NCBI GenBank assembly: GCA_949130485.1
Contig: OX422195.1
Coordinates: forward strand, 2,279,566 to 2,343,565
Direction of reading: 5' to 3'
Length of the DNA: 64,000 bases
From: Agelas oroides
Lineage: Eukaryota; Porifera; Demospongiae; Agelasida; Agelasidae
Under the pieces are notes generated by a model. It saw nothing but the letters and a program-made list of their open reading frames with translations. It searched no databases and was not told the DNA's origin. A program made the position numbers and the translations under genes. Within the stretch, counting starts at the first letter, position 1. The number at the start of each line of letters is the position of its first letter. Shown here piece by piece: positions 13,601-21,527 of the stretch.

Positions 13601-15785
13601 AAATATCTGAGGATGCTATTTGCATGAGTGAGCGCCGGCCGGCCCATATCACACCAAGCGTGCTCTATTATCTTTGCTGTACGTGTTATGGTCCAAATTT
13701 AGCTAGTGTAGGTTCATGAAATGGTGGGAACTAACTCATGCTTGTTTCATGCCGTCCACTGATACTGCACTCATGCATTGTTAAGCACCCACTGATACTG
13801 CACTCATGCTTGCTTCATGCCGTCCACTGATACTGCAATCATGCATTGTTAAGCACACACTGATACTGCACTCATGCATTGTTAAGCACCCACTGACACT
13901 GCACTCACACATTGTTAAGCACACACTGACACTGCACTCACACATTGTTAAGCACACACTGACACTGCACTCACACATTGTTAAGCACCCACTGATACTG
14001 CACTCATGCATTGTTAAGCACCCACTGACACTGCACTCACACATTGTTAAGCACACACTGATACTGCACTCATGCATTGTTAAGCACACATCTCCACAGG
14101 AAGGAAAAGAGCCTTAACAGTGAAATGCGCATAACAGTTACCGTGCTACTAATCCCAATAAACTGTGCAACTACCTATACTAGTCATTGTTAGCTCAAGT
14201 TGTAATCATGTTTGTTGTTTGTGGTCACAACCATATATGGTAACTGTACTGCTCTGGCCAGCTTACTTGAGTTGTATGGAGTGACAAACTTAAGTCCTCG
14301 TATGAAGTAGTTCCAGAGACTCCCAAAATTGACCCCTCTCCCTGTCGACTTTACTGGTCTGCAGCAGAAGAATAATGGTGCACCATACAATAATTACCTG
14401 ACTGTAGTGTATAGGTTGTTCTGAGGCCTCCTCACTGTCCATGCTTACAGTATGCAAATGACATAATCAACTTGGTGTAAGGCCAGACTCTTCTTTTCAT
14501 TTCTGTAGGGGCCTCAGAACGAGGCTAGACCTGTTCGTATTTTCCAAATTGTTCAGAGGGGCCTAGAAATTAGACCCATTCCTTCTCTGATCAGCTTTAC
14601 TGCAACATTTGATGTATTCTGGTCTAGCTATATACCACAACTTAGTTTCTGATGTGGCCATGATAAAGATGTTCACACTGCACATATGTACAAGCTGAGA
14701 GACAGCCGATGTTTGGGGTTCTTGTCCCTTCCCCCATTCCCCCATTTATTGCCGGCCTTGTTTCCAGGCCCAGCTAGGGATCTTTTCCTTGCCAACTAAT
14801 ACAATTTAGTTACTACACACATTTATTATGTCCAGCACATGCAGCCTGGCCTTGGCATGGTGCCAGGAATGTCCTAAACCAACTGTACGTACTCTACTGC
14901 ACTGCAGCTCAACTGTACTCTACCGGTGCAACTCACTTCTTGCATGTTTGTACTCAGCCAGTAACAACTCACCTTTTGAGTAGAGATTACATATACAAAC
15001 AGAATAATGTTTACTTTCTACCTGGGAATGCCACAACTGTATGTATCAGTACAACTCACCTTTTGAGTAGAGATTTGACGTGATGAAAATCATCTTGGTA
15101 TTCATCGTAGTCTGGAATCTGTACGTAAAAAATGTTGTACCTCTTACTGCAGTACACGGTTTCTGCTTTCCCTCCTTCTCCAGGCATTCTCATCTGAAAA
15201 CTGGGCATGCACGAGGACTTTCTCTCCCTTTGGTAAATTCAACAGGGGTACTGGTGCCTTTGTTGTTAAAGCTTGTTGATCTGGACTAGTTGTGGACCAC
15301 ATGCTAGCCACACTACCAACAGAGAATCTCTTCTCAGTGTGCTCTCAAAAAGTGACGTATGTACTCATCAAACTCGACTCACTATTTGTTCCAAGAGGGG
15401 ACATTAGTTCTGAGGCATTCTTTAATGCTAGCCATAAGTGTGCAATTGGGACCCTCCACACAGTTTTCTCTGCTAAACAAAAACATCTTACGTACGTACA
15501 TTCTGACTGAGGCTACCTTCACGTCCTTTAGAGGGGACATTTAAGCCACTGGTTATAGGGAATCCTTTAATAGTTTGTGTAGTCTTCAATGTGATTTATT
15601 GGGATCTCCCGCTTGGGGTTATTCAAGCTAAACAAAAACATCTTATGTACGTACATTCTGACTGAGGTTGTGACGTCGGAAGAGGATCAGCGTAGTTTCC
15701 ATGGCAGCATGGCAGAAAAACCACCCAGCTATCACAACATAGAACACATAGACTGGGAAAATCACACCCAGTGAGATGCCAATCT

Positions 15786-15833
<48 letters not shown>

Positions 15834-18800
15834 GTAAGGGGGAAGAATGGCAGCAGATAACATACACAGTCATAACACATAAATCAACATCACTTACATC
15901 TTTGTTTGTGAGAACCCCTCGATAAGAACAGCCACGAATGGTCGTCACCTCTGTGTAGATATTGCTGCCTGCCCTGTGAGCAGGCAAGACAACATGTCAC
16001 TCAGCTAGGCTTGTATATTTTGGGAATCCTCCTCAATCATGTGTACAAAATGAAAAGTGGTTACCAATACTGTGTAGTCTTGTGCCCAGCCCGGGTGTGC
16101 CTCCCGGTGAGACATAATAGTGAATGAAGCCAAACTTCTCATGCTTATTACCAAAAAGTAATAAGGACCAATGAGATTGAGAGATCGTTAATCATTACGT
16201 AGCACTTTCCTTATAGCAGTAAATTTAGTTTATCTCTACTTGAGTATCCATACATTTTTTTGTGGGTCCAACACAAAATGTTTTGAACATTGCTAGGTTA
16301 CACTGTCGCAAGAGCATGCACTAGCCCAAGAAGTTCAACTTGATTCACCAGACCATTTTTCCTCCTGAGAAGGTGGTATCTGGAGACTAACTATTGTATA
16401 TGAATAAAGGAGCATTCCCTAACTATTAAAGGAGCATTCCCTAAACTTCTTGTTGAGAACAGTTCTCACATATGAATGAAGAAGTGTTCCATAAAAGAAC
16501 AGTTCTCACGTATGTATGAAGAAGTGTTCCCAAAGTTGCTTGTTGAGAACAGTTCTCACGTATGTATGCTCTACAGTTCTCTCAGGGAGGTGCATGTATC
16601 CCTACTTCCTGGACTAGCTTACAAGAGCAGTGTGTAGAAGAAGCCAATGACATGGCCAAGCAGGGGAATGGGAGCATCCACACATGCAAACACGGGGAAG
16701 TAGGCCACAGCCTGGCTCAGTATGATCACAGTGGGTGTGGCCACTGGAGAAGGTGGGTGGGAAGGAGGGGGAAGAGAGGGGGGGAGGAAGGGAGGGAGGG
16801 AGGGAGGGAGGGAGGGAGGGAGGGAGGGAGGGAGGGAGGGAGGGAGGGAGGGAGGGAGGGAGGGAGGGAGGGAGGGAGGGAGGGAGGGAGGGAGGGAGGG
16901 AGGGAAAGAGAGAGGATGGGGGGAGGGAAAAGAGGATGGGGATGGATGCAGAGAGTGGGGAGAGAGGAGAGAGAGAAGAGAGGAGAGGGGAGAGAGGGGA
17001 GGGAGCCCTTTTGAATGCCTGACCACATACAATATGTAAGCCAACTTTTGACAACAATTGTTAGATGGCCAAGGTTTCTCAATGTTCTAGTCTGCACAAT
17101 TGAAACAGCATGTTACTGTTGTACTGTTTGTTGTTTTCTGACAGTCGTGGTCTCCTGCTTCAACACAAACCAAGCGTTACCCAAACTTCACTCCTCCAGT
17201 GGCTCTCCGTGCATGAGATGGGTTGGCTACTGACGACAGACCGTCTGTCTGGCCCCCATGCATGAGAAGGGTGATACCTGAAGACCACATTGGTCAAAAC
17301 GTTGTGTATATCAATTTTTTACCCTGAGATATCTGCGGCAAGTTTGGACTACAACTCCCTATTACACAAAGCTGTAAGTGCACTGGTCATCAGTGCAAAA
17401 AGCCTTGCTGGAACATACCCCTCTTTCGTTCTTTCAACCACAATTCTATTATTTTATTGACAAATTATTTTTCTCCAAAGCTTACATCAAATTGAAAAAT
17501 AATTTACGGTGCTCAGTGGAAGCTACAAATAAGGTATAGCTTACCAAAGAAGTCAAAAGCATCTTCCAGTCCACCATCTGAGTGGAAGTAGAGGCCCTTA
17601 TCCAACATGTTCTGGAGGACATCTCCCCCCCAGGCACTCATAATCAGACAGTAGATGAAACGGAAGGGAGAGGCACTCAGGAACTTGATGGGACTAATGG
17701 TGTGTTAGTGTATGTGTAGAGGGGAGGGGGGAGAAATACAAAAGCAAAGAAGGCTATAATTCAGAGGATCAGGTACATTACTACAAATGTATAACAGTTG
17801 AAAGGCAAAGCTTGGTTGGTTAGGGAGGTCTATACCATTTCCCTCCTCTCCCTCTCACCCTGTCTATCAGCACTCTCAACATATCTACAAAATGAGCAAA
17901 TAAACTAGCTACTACTATTGTGCAAGGTTTGAGCAACAACAGTGTACTCCTCTTGTCCACCAGAGTAGAACTGTACGTACACGATAATGCCAGGAATGCC
18001 CCAGAGGATGTGTGTACAGTGTTCTCTTCGTCGCTGAGTGAAGCCTAGGAGAATCACTATAGTGAACTAAGGGTGGAGGGGAGGGGGAGGGGGGGAGAGG
18101 GGAGGAGGAGGAGGAGGAGTAGGAGGAGGAGGAGTAGGAGGAGGAGGAGGAGGAGGTGGAGGAGGAGGAGGAGGAGGAGGAGGAGGAGGAGGAGGAGGAG
18201 GAGGAGGAGGAGGAGGAGGAGGAGGAGGAGGAGGAGGAGGAGGAGGAGGAGGGAGATGGGGAGAAGGAGGAGGAGGAGGAGGAGGAGGAGGAGGGAGGAG
18301 GAGGGGAGGAGGGGAGGAGGGGAGGAGGGGAGGAGGGGGGAGGGGAGGAGGGGGGAGGAGGGAGGAGGGGAGGAGGGGGGAGGAGGGGGGAGGAGGGGGG
18401 AGGGGAGGAGGGGGGAGGAGGGGGAGGGGGAGGGGGAGGAGGGGGAGGAGGAGGAGGGAGGAGGAGGGATGGAAGAGGAGAAGGAGGAGAAGGAGGAGGA
18501 GGAAGGAGGTTCAGAAGGAAGAGGGATGGAAAGAGGCAGCAGTCAGTACGTTCATAAGGGTCATAAGGGTCATAAGAGTCATCATATGAATATCTTTATA
18601 AGTACAGATATCAAAAGTCATACTCTCCCATGTGCATCTGTTGTGCAGTTTTTCAGCCAACTAGTGATCCGTTAGCACTACACTATCACAGAGTTTCCAA
18701 CCTCAGTAGAGTTAGCCTCGGCACTCATGAGGCTACAATAAGGTCAGCACATGCACAGGAATTTGTTTCACAGTTGATTTACACCTTGTAATTTCCTATT

Positions 18801-21406
18801 GTAGTTGTGATAACAGCAATCATGTGACCGAATACTGCGCTGTGATTGGAACGCACTCCACAGTGCGGGGCAACAAACTGCTGTAACAGAAGTTACCACA
18901 CCCCTTCCCTCTCTTGCGGAAAGGGGTGTGGCCACGCGAGACTAGTATGGTTTAAGCCTCATCTAGAGGTGTGGCCTGGCATTGAGAACCACTTTGTGCA
19001 CGCACATGAGATGTTGGTTTCAGTGCATGGTTAAGTGTGTGCGTGTTGCATGCAGAATGCATGGGAGCTGGCAGCTCTGCCATCGTTGGATGCAACACTA
19101 TACAGCAGAGAGCACACAGATGGTCACAGACAGGTGACTATGATGGAGACTTACTGCAGTAACCATCACAGAAATGTACAGCAGAAACGCTATGTGGTTC
19201 TCATGGTGGCAGCTGGAGAATAAGAGAAAAGCAGACAAACCATTTCTAAACTGTTAGGAATTAAAGGATCATCAGTCTGGGTGAAGGTCTTGTCAACAAA
19301 ATCACTCTGCTGTGCTCTATTCGACTTCCTGAGAACAGCAATCCAATGCTAAATTGCCAGCTTCATTCAAAACTTAGGCATCATTTGCTCCTATTTCTGA
19401 TGTGATTGCATGGCATTTTGGTTTCGCCCCTCGAAGGTCAAGTGGATGTCACATTGTAACCAGACCCTTTCTCGTGCAGCAGCAGGGCCAGTGGTCTGAG
19501 AACGAGACTAGAGTCTAACCTCCATGGGGGTTTAAACCAACCATCAGCCGAGATCACTTTCGAGGAAAACAGAAAGCAGCTGCCATGTTGGTGCACAGTG
19601 ATAGTGTCCATGTCAATCTTGGCAAAGGGAAAGAGACACTTAGACTAGTGCTTCACTAGTGTGTTGAACCAGACCAAATAACGCTGCTATGTAAGTTAAA
19701 TCAGCTGTATAAGCAAAAGCATATAATGTGAGGTTGACATCATCCACAACAACAACCTATTGAGAGATGATATCAGGCAGGGTAATTCCGTCAAATGTAC
19801 TGTTACACGTTGAGTTAATTCCAATGTTGGACTGTGTACATGCAATTGGAGGTACAAAGGTGAAAAAAAAAACCTGCTGGCCTTCAATCATTACTTTCCA
19901 ACTCTGGCTAAATCAACAGTTCGCCTGTATGGCATAGGTAATAGCTCAATTGCCAGTGTAAGCGTGATAATGGGGACCCCCTAGCCCCAAATCACCAGTG
20001 ATAGGGGAGTCCCCCTCAGCCCCAAACTGCTAGCGATATGGGGATCCCCTTAATGGTATAGTGACCCACGAGATATGGACCTGTTTGTACAACACTGGAC
20101 ACTCAATCTTGACAGGAAACTTGTGGCAAGTCGTGGGGTATGCCATAGGTTGTATAAAAGCAAAAGCACAGTGTATACAAGTACCTACAGTTGTCAGAGT
20201 AGCGAAGGGCATCAATTTTGAGGAAGATGTGGCAAAAGTGAAATGTACATTAAAATTTTACGACCACTTTGCCTGCAAGACATTCCCTGCCGTGCAGATA
20301 AAAAATGCAAGCCAGACCGAGGAAGTATATTAATTCTTTCACAGCGGACGGAGGCTATACTACTTCAGCGGACAGAAGTGCAAAGGGAATGAGAAGGGAA
20401 TGGGAAATCTCTCTTGGCAGTGGAAGAGGAGAGGATAATAGTAGGTAGCATCAATGATCAGGCACACTTGGGCAAAGATTGTTGTACTGGGGCGAGCGTG
20501 GCCGAGCCCTACACTAGTGAGTTGAATTGTGATTTTTCGTATATTTATATCTGGCATACACTGCGTACGTCATTGAGTGCATCACTCTGTTTGTTTTTGA
20601 CCCTATAATTTAACTCAATATGTGTGGACAATATGTAATATTTTCGTACAACTTTAATACAGCCAGTGAGCAGATGAGCTTGAATTAGGAGAGACAGTCA
20701 GGAAAGCCAGTCGGAGCACGCACACCTACTGTGTAACAAGGGATTGCAGTTGTGTGCAACATTCAGAAGAGGCAGCTGGAGCGCTAGTATCTACTGTATG
20801 TATATACGAGGGCTATTAAACAGCTGTGTAGACTGCATGGCTGCTTACGGAACGTGCTCCGACTGTTCTGTGTGTGGCGACATCCTAAACAGTATTGATA
20901 GTGCAGTGACCAACAGTTCTATGGTTCAATGCAGCAGTTCACTGCTTGCTGACGCTTGCCCCCACAATGTTGTACATTCACCTAGTTACAATCGTACTAT
21001 TGTTGCATAAATATGTTATTTGGTACCTGCATGTTCATTTGAGTGCATTGTGTGAAACTAACTTGAGGGGTCCCTAAATCACTAAAAAAGGGCCCCAGAA
21101 CACTAGTGTAAAGGGACCTCGGGTCCCAATTTGGGGGTCTCCATATCATATCACGCGGACACCGGAACTACCCCGCCAACGGACATATATAACTTACTCG
21201 GTAGCAGTGCCATTGACCACGTCAGACATCGGAGTGTGTTTCGGGGGCCAAGGGAAGGCACCCAGCTGACCCACCGTGGATCCTAGTAGAGTGGATGAGT
21301 TCATCGGGAGAGGTTCAGATGTTTGCGCTTGCCTAGCCAGGCTTACAAGCCACTCACGTGTTTGCATGGGCTTACTGCTATAATTTGAATACAGCGCAGG
21401 TTTCAT
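1845..21406 (-). CDS. STRA6-like: STRA6-like multi-pass membrane receptor/transporter, 21 coding exons
   Basis: STRA6 proteins are plasma-membrane receptors that take up retinol from its carrier; the ligand here is unknown. Exons in transcript order: 21406-21198, 19212-19155, 18066-17981, 17693-17545, 16743-16623, 15964-15898, 15783-15655, 15118-15060, 14358-14267, 13533-13472, 12488-12320, 11205-11130, 10540-10512, 9771-9716, 9410-9362, 9043-8932, 8494-8342, 7989-7826, 7100-6894, 6561-6478, 2008-1845. All intron phases match and the sum is 2,295 bases (764 residues plus stop; human STRA6 is about 670). The N-terminus is hydrophilic with three N-glycosylation sequons (NYS, NSS, NGT). Hydrophobic segments lie in exons 2-3, 4, 5, 7, 10, 12, 15-16, 17 and 18. 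Family landmarks are the RGLEGWDTG stretch before the exon 18/19 junction, the following YVYMEYTFNNSVLRTF block, and the C-terminal RNRWLVTYTLLRNPSLQ. Exon 13 has 29 bases. The exon 19 donor (GTCTGG) is weak, so that junction is the least certain. The gene is divergent from MIB-like A. Confidence 0.9.
2054..2088. repeat. Perfect 15-bp inverted repeat of the TAGCCTCGTTCCCAGG family
   Basis: AGCCTCGTTCCCAGG at 2,054-2,068 is followed by a 5-base loop and its exact reverse complement at 2,074-2,088. The same terminal sequence recurs as foldback termini across the window (5,248, 6,690s, 26,925, 40,096, 53,142). This is the shortest form: two termini with nothing between. It lies about 45 bases upstream, in transcript sense, of the last STRA6-like exon. 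Confidence 0.85.
2369..2685. mobile_element. TA-flanked MITE, 317 bp
   Basis: The left terminus CCGTATTTCTTCGA and the right terminus TCGAAGAAATACGG are inverted repeats, each bordered by TA (2,367-2,368 and 2,686-2,687). A TA duplication is typical of Tc1/mariner-type MITEs. There is no coding capacity. It resembles the elements at 9,764 and 29,658 in its CCGTA-type start. Confidence 0.7.
5208..6016. repeat. 29-30 bp minisatellite split by a MITE
   Basis: The unit is about ACCACGTGGTCTGGCAAG followed by CTATTTTATCA. One copy and a partial lie at 5,208-5,247; about four and a half copies lie at 5,877-6,016. The MITE at 5,248-5,876 separates them. The unit contains the palindrome CCACGTGG (an E-box, CACGTG). 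Confidence 0.8.
5248..5876. mobile_element. 629-bp MITE with 9-bp target duplication
   Basis: It starts TAGCCTCGTTCCCA and ends TGGGAACAAGGCTA, an inverted repeat. It is flanked by CCACGGTGG on both sides (5,239-5,247 and 5,877-5,885). Sub-terminal inverted blocks, both containing TCACGTGA-type sequence, lie near 5,299-5,365 and 5,771-5,825. A 9-base target duplication suggests a Mutator-like source. It carries no transposase. Confidence 0.8.
6377..6424. repeat. 16-bp tandem repeat, three copies
   Basis: The unit CTAAAGGCAGGCCTAG is repeated three times in intron 20 of the STRA6-like gene. Confidence 0.9.
6692..6796. repeat. Foldback element of the TAGCCTCGTTCCCAG family
   Basis: AGCTTCGTTCCCAGCC at the left is mirrored by GGCTGGGAATGAGGCT at the right about 95 bases on. 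It lies in intron 19, about 100 bases from the 3' end of exon 19. Confidence 0.7.
7991..8203. repeat. (GGGGA)n microsatellite, about 40 copies
   Basis: A nearly pure GGGGA run on the plus strand with slightly irregular GGGA/GGAA units at its left end. In the minus-strand transcript it reads (CCCCT)n and stops directly against the acceptor of STRA6-like exon 18 (first exon base 7,989). It therefore forms that intron's polypyrimidine tract. Minus-strand reading frames of Pro/Ser/Leu over it are low-complexity artefacts. Confidence 0.95.
8479..8720. repeat. About 100-bp tandem repeat spanning an exon acceptor, three copies
   Basis: Copies begin near 8,479, 8,588 and 8,687 (spacings about 109 and 99). 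Each begins ATCAGTTACGTATCTACTGA or a close variant and contains the acceptor plus first exon bases of STRA6-like exon 17. The copy nearest the exon is the one in use; the third has the acceptor changed from CTCAG to CCCAG. Confidence 0.85.
9162..9250 (+). repeat. tRNA-derived SINE-like repeat, degenerate
   Basis: A TAGTTCAGTGG A-box-like sequence and a GGACTCAAATC B-box-like sequence occur about 40 bases apart. It shares its left part (GGTTGTC...GGCAGA) with the copy near 11,480. It does not fold as a functional tRNA. Confidence 0.5.
9764..10283. mobile_element. TA-flanked MITE, 520 bp, overlapping a STRA6-like exon edge
   Basis: The left terminus CCGTAGATCTGGAAATTTT is an inverted repeat of the right terminus ending TTTCCAGATCTATGG, with TA on both sides (9,762-9,763; 10,284-10,285). 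The minus-strand reading of the left terminus contains TTTCCAG/ATCTACGG. This is the acceptor and the first eight bases of STRA6-like exon 14. Confidence 0.75.
10345..10440 (-). repeat. tRNA-derived SINE-like repeat
   Basis: On the minus strand it reads GTGAGGGCTGGTAGTTGTCC, then a region with a B-box-like GGGTTTGATT. The opening is the same as that of the plus-strand copy near 11,478. No functional tRNA fold is visible. Confidence 0.5.
10595..10821. repeat. (GT)n microsatellite with GGATGT interruptions
   Basis: Pure GT runs to about 10,674, then imperfect GT with GGAT and GCGT variants. In the minus-strand transcript it is (CA)n, about 55 bases upstream of the acceptor of the 29-base exon 13. 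Long Cys-Val and His-Thr reading frames over it are artefacts. Confidence 0.95.
11478..11575 (+). repeat. tRNA-derived SINE-like repeat with intact A and B boxes
   Basis: A-box TAGCTTAGTGG (11,507-11,517) and B-box GGTTCAATTCC (11,550-11,560) match the internal RNA polymerase III promoter consensus. The anticodon stem CTGGC/GCCAG and the T stem pair. The loop has G where T33 is invariant and I see no acceptor stem, so I call a tRNA-derived repeat rather than a tRNA gene. Confidence 0.6.
11668..12019. repeat. 32-bp minisatellite, 11 copies
   Basis: The unit is about AGGATCGGCGTCTATTTGTC followed by ATGATAGCGCTC, repeated with a strict 32-base period. Only the first (GGCATC) and last (AGTGCTC) copies differ noticeably, which indicates recent expansion. 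It lies in STRA6-like intron 11. Confidence 0.95.
12938..12995. repeat. Short palindromic element of the TAGTCTCGC family
   Basis: TAGTCTCGCATGGCCACA at the left is mirrored by TGTGGCCACGTGAGACTA at the right with a short spacer. These are the termini of the MITE family seen complete at 46,992-47,386. It lies in STRA6-like intron 10. Confidence 0.7.
13110..13268. mobile_element. Foldback MITE with about 65-bp arms
   Basis: The two arms are near-complete reverse complements. The best block is GAACTTCC(A/G)TTAAGGGCGG through GGGGCTCATAC, present at 13,137-13,165 and inverted at 13,208-13,238. Arms extend outward through a GCATT...CAAA(G/A)CACC block. It lies in STRA6-like intron 10 with no coding capacity. 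Confidence 0.8.
13740..14091. repeat. 33-bp minisatellite, about ten copies in two subtypes
   Basis: The unit is about CACTGATACTGCACTCATGC followed by ATTGTTAAGCACC. Two versions alternate: GATACTGCACTCATGCATT and GACACTGCACTCACACATT. The 33-base period keeps frames open on both strands, which creates spurious reading frames. It lies in STRA6-like intron 9. Confidence 0.9.
15787..15830. repeat. (GT)n microsatellite at a splice acceptor
   Basis: About 20 GT units. In the minus-strand transcript it is (CA)n ending immediately before the CACAAG acceptor of STRA6-like exon 7 (first exon base 15,783). Confidence 0.95.
16751..17006. repeat. Polypurine tract with (GGGA)n core
   Basis: A pure GGGA run at about 16,789-16,905 lies within a 250-base G/A-rich stretch. 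In the minus-strand transcript it is a (CCCT)n pyrimidine tract ending at the CTTCTCCAG acceptor of STRA6-like exon 5 (first exon base 16,743). Reading frames in it are artefacts. Confidence 0.95.
18071..18510. repeat. 440-bp polypurine tract with (GGA)n core
   Basis: GGA units dominate 18,100-18,256, followed by GGGGA/GGA mixtures. In the minus-strand transcript it is a (CCT)n tract that runs to the CCCTTAG acceptor of STRA6-like exon 3 (first exon base 18,066). The 200-residue Arg-rich and 133-residue Glu-rich frames over it are low-complexity artefacts. Confidence 0.95.
18820..18946. mobile_element. Right half of a TAGTCTCGC-family MITE
   Basis: The order of blocks (GTGAC, AATACTGC, an ACAGTGCGG palindrome half, ACCCCTTCCCTCTCTTGCGG, then CGCGAGACTA) matches the right half of the complete element at 46,992-47,386. 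I could not find a matching left end, so it is probably truncated. Confidence 0.5.
19213..21197. other. Intron 1 of the STRA6-like gene, no further gene recognised
   Basis: Exon 1 ends in phase 2 and joins exon 2 directly (GA + C, then TGC), so no coding exon is required here. Frames of 60-90 codons on both strands at 20,030-21,010 lack any domain I recognise. Near 19,420-19,511 lies a decayed end of a TAG(C/T)CTCG-type element. Confidence 0.6.
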
Positions 21407-21527
21407 CTCTTTATTAAATTTTGAATATCAGCAGATCGAACACAGAAGGGATTTTCCCTCGGCCAGCTTACGCTTGCAAAATCTGAAACAAAACAAATCG
21501 CTCGAGCTTTAGGTGACTAGAGTAGAA
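21407..21527. promoter_or_regulatory. 121-bp bidirectional promoter between STRA6-like and MIB-like A
   Basis: The two start codons (minus strand at 21,406; plus strand at 21,528) face away from each other across 121 bases. Both 5' untranslated regions and the core promoter must fit here unless non-coding first exons lie inside the neighbouring genes. No clear TATA box is seen at a suitable distance on either strand. Promoter function is inferred from geometry alone. Confidence 0.6.

Noticed and set aside
13781-14117. Repetitive proteins of about 100 residues on both strands
   Set aside because: The 33-base minisatellite has a period divisible by three, so all frames stay open without coding.
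16073-16146. Possible extra STRA6-like exon (minus strand, HYYVSPGGTPG)
   Set aside because: Exons 5 and 6 join in phase (TT + C) without it, with a length like human STRA6; no frame of this piece fits both neighbours.
18073-18675. Long Arg-rich and Glu-rich reading frames
   Set aside because: They are translations of the (GGA)n tract in an intron; no real codon structure.
20061-20333. Plus-strand 90-codon frame in STRA6-like intron 1, and neighbours to 21,010
   Set aside because: No domain, no paired splice sites, and no counterpart elsewhere in the window.
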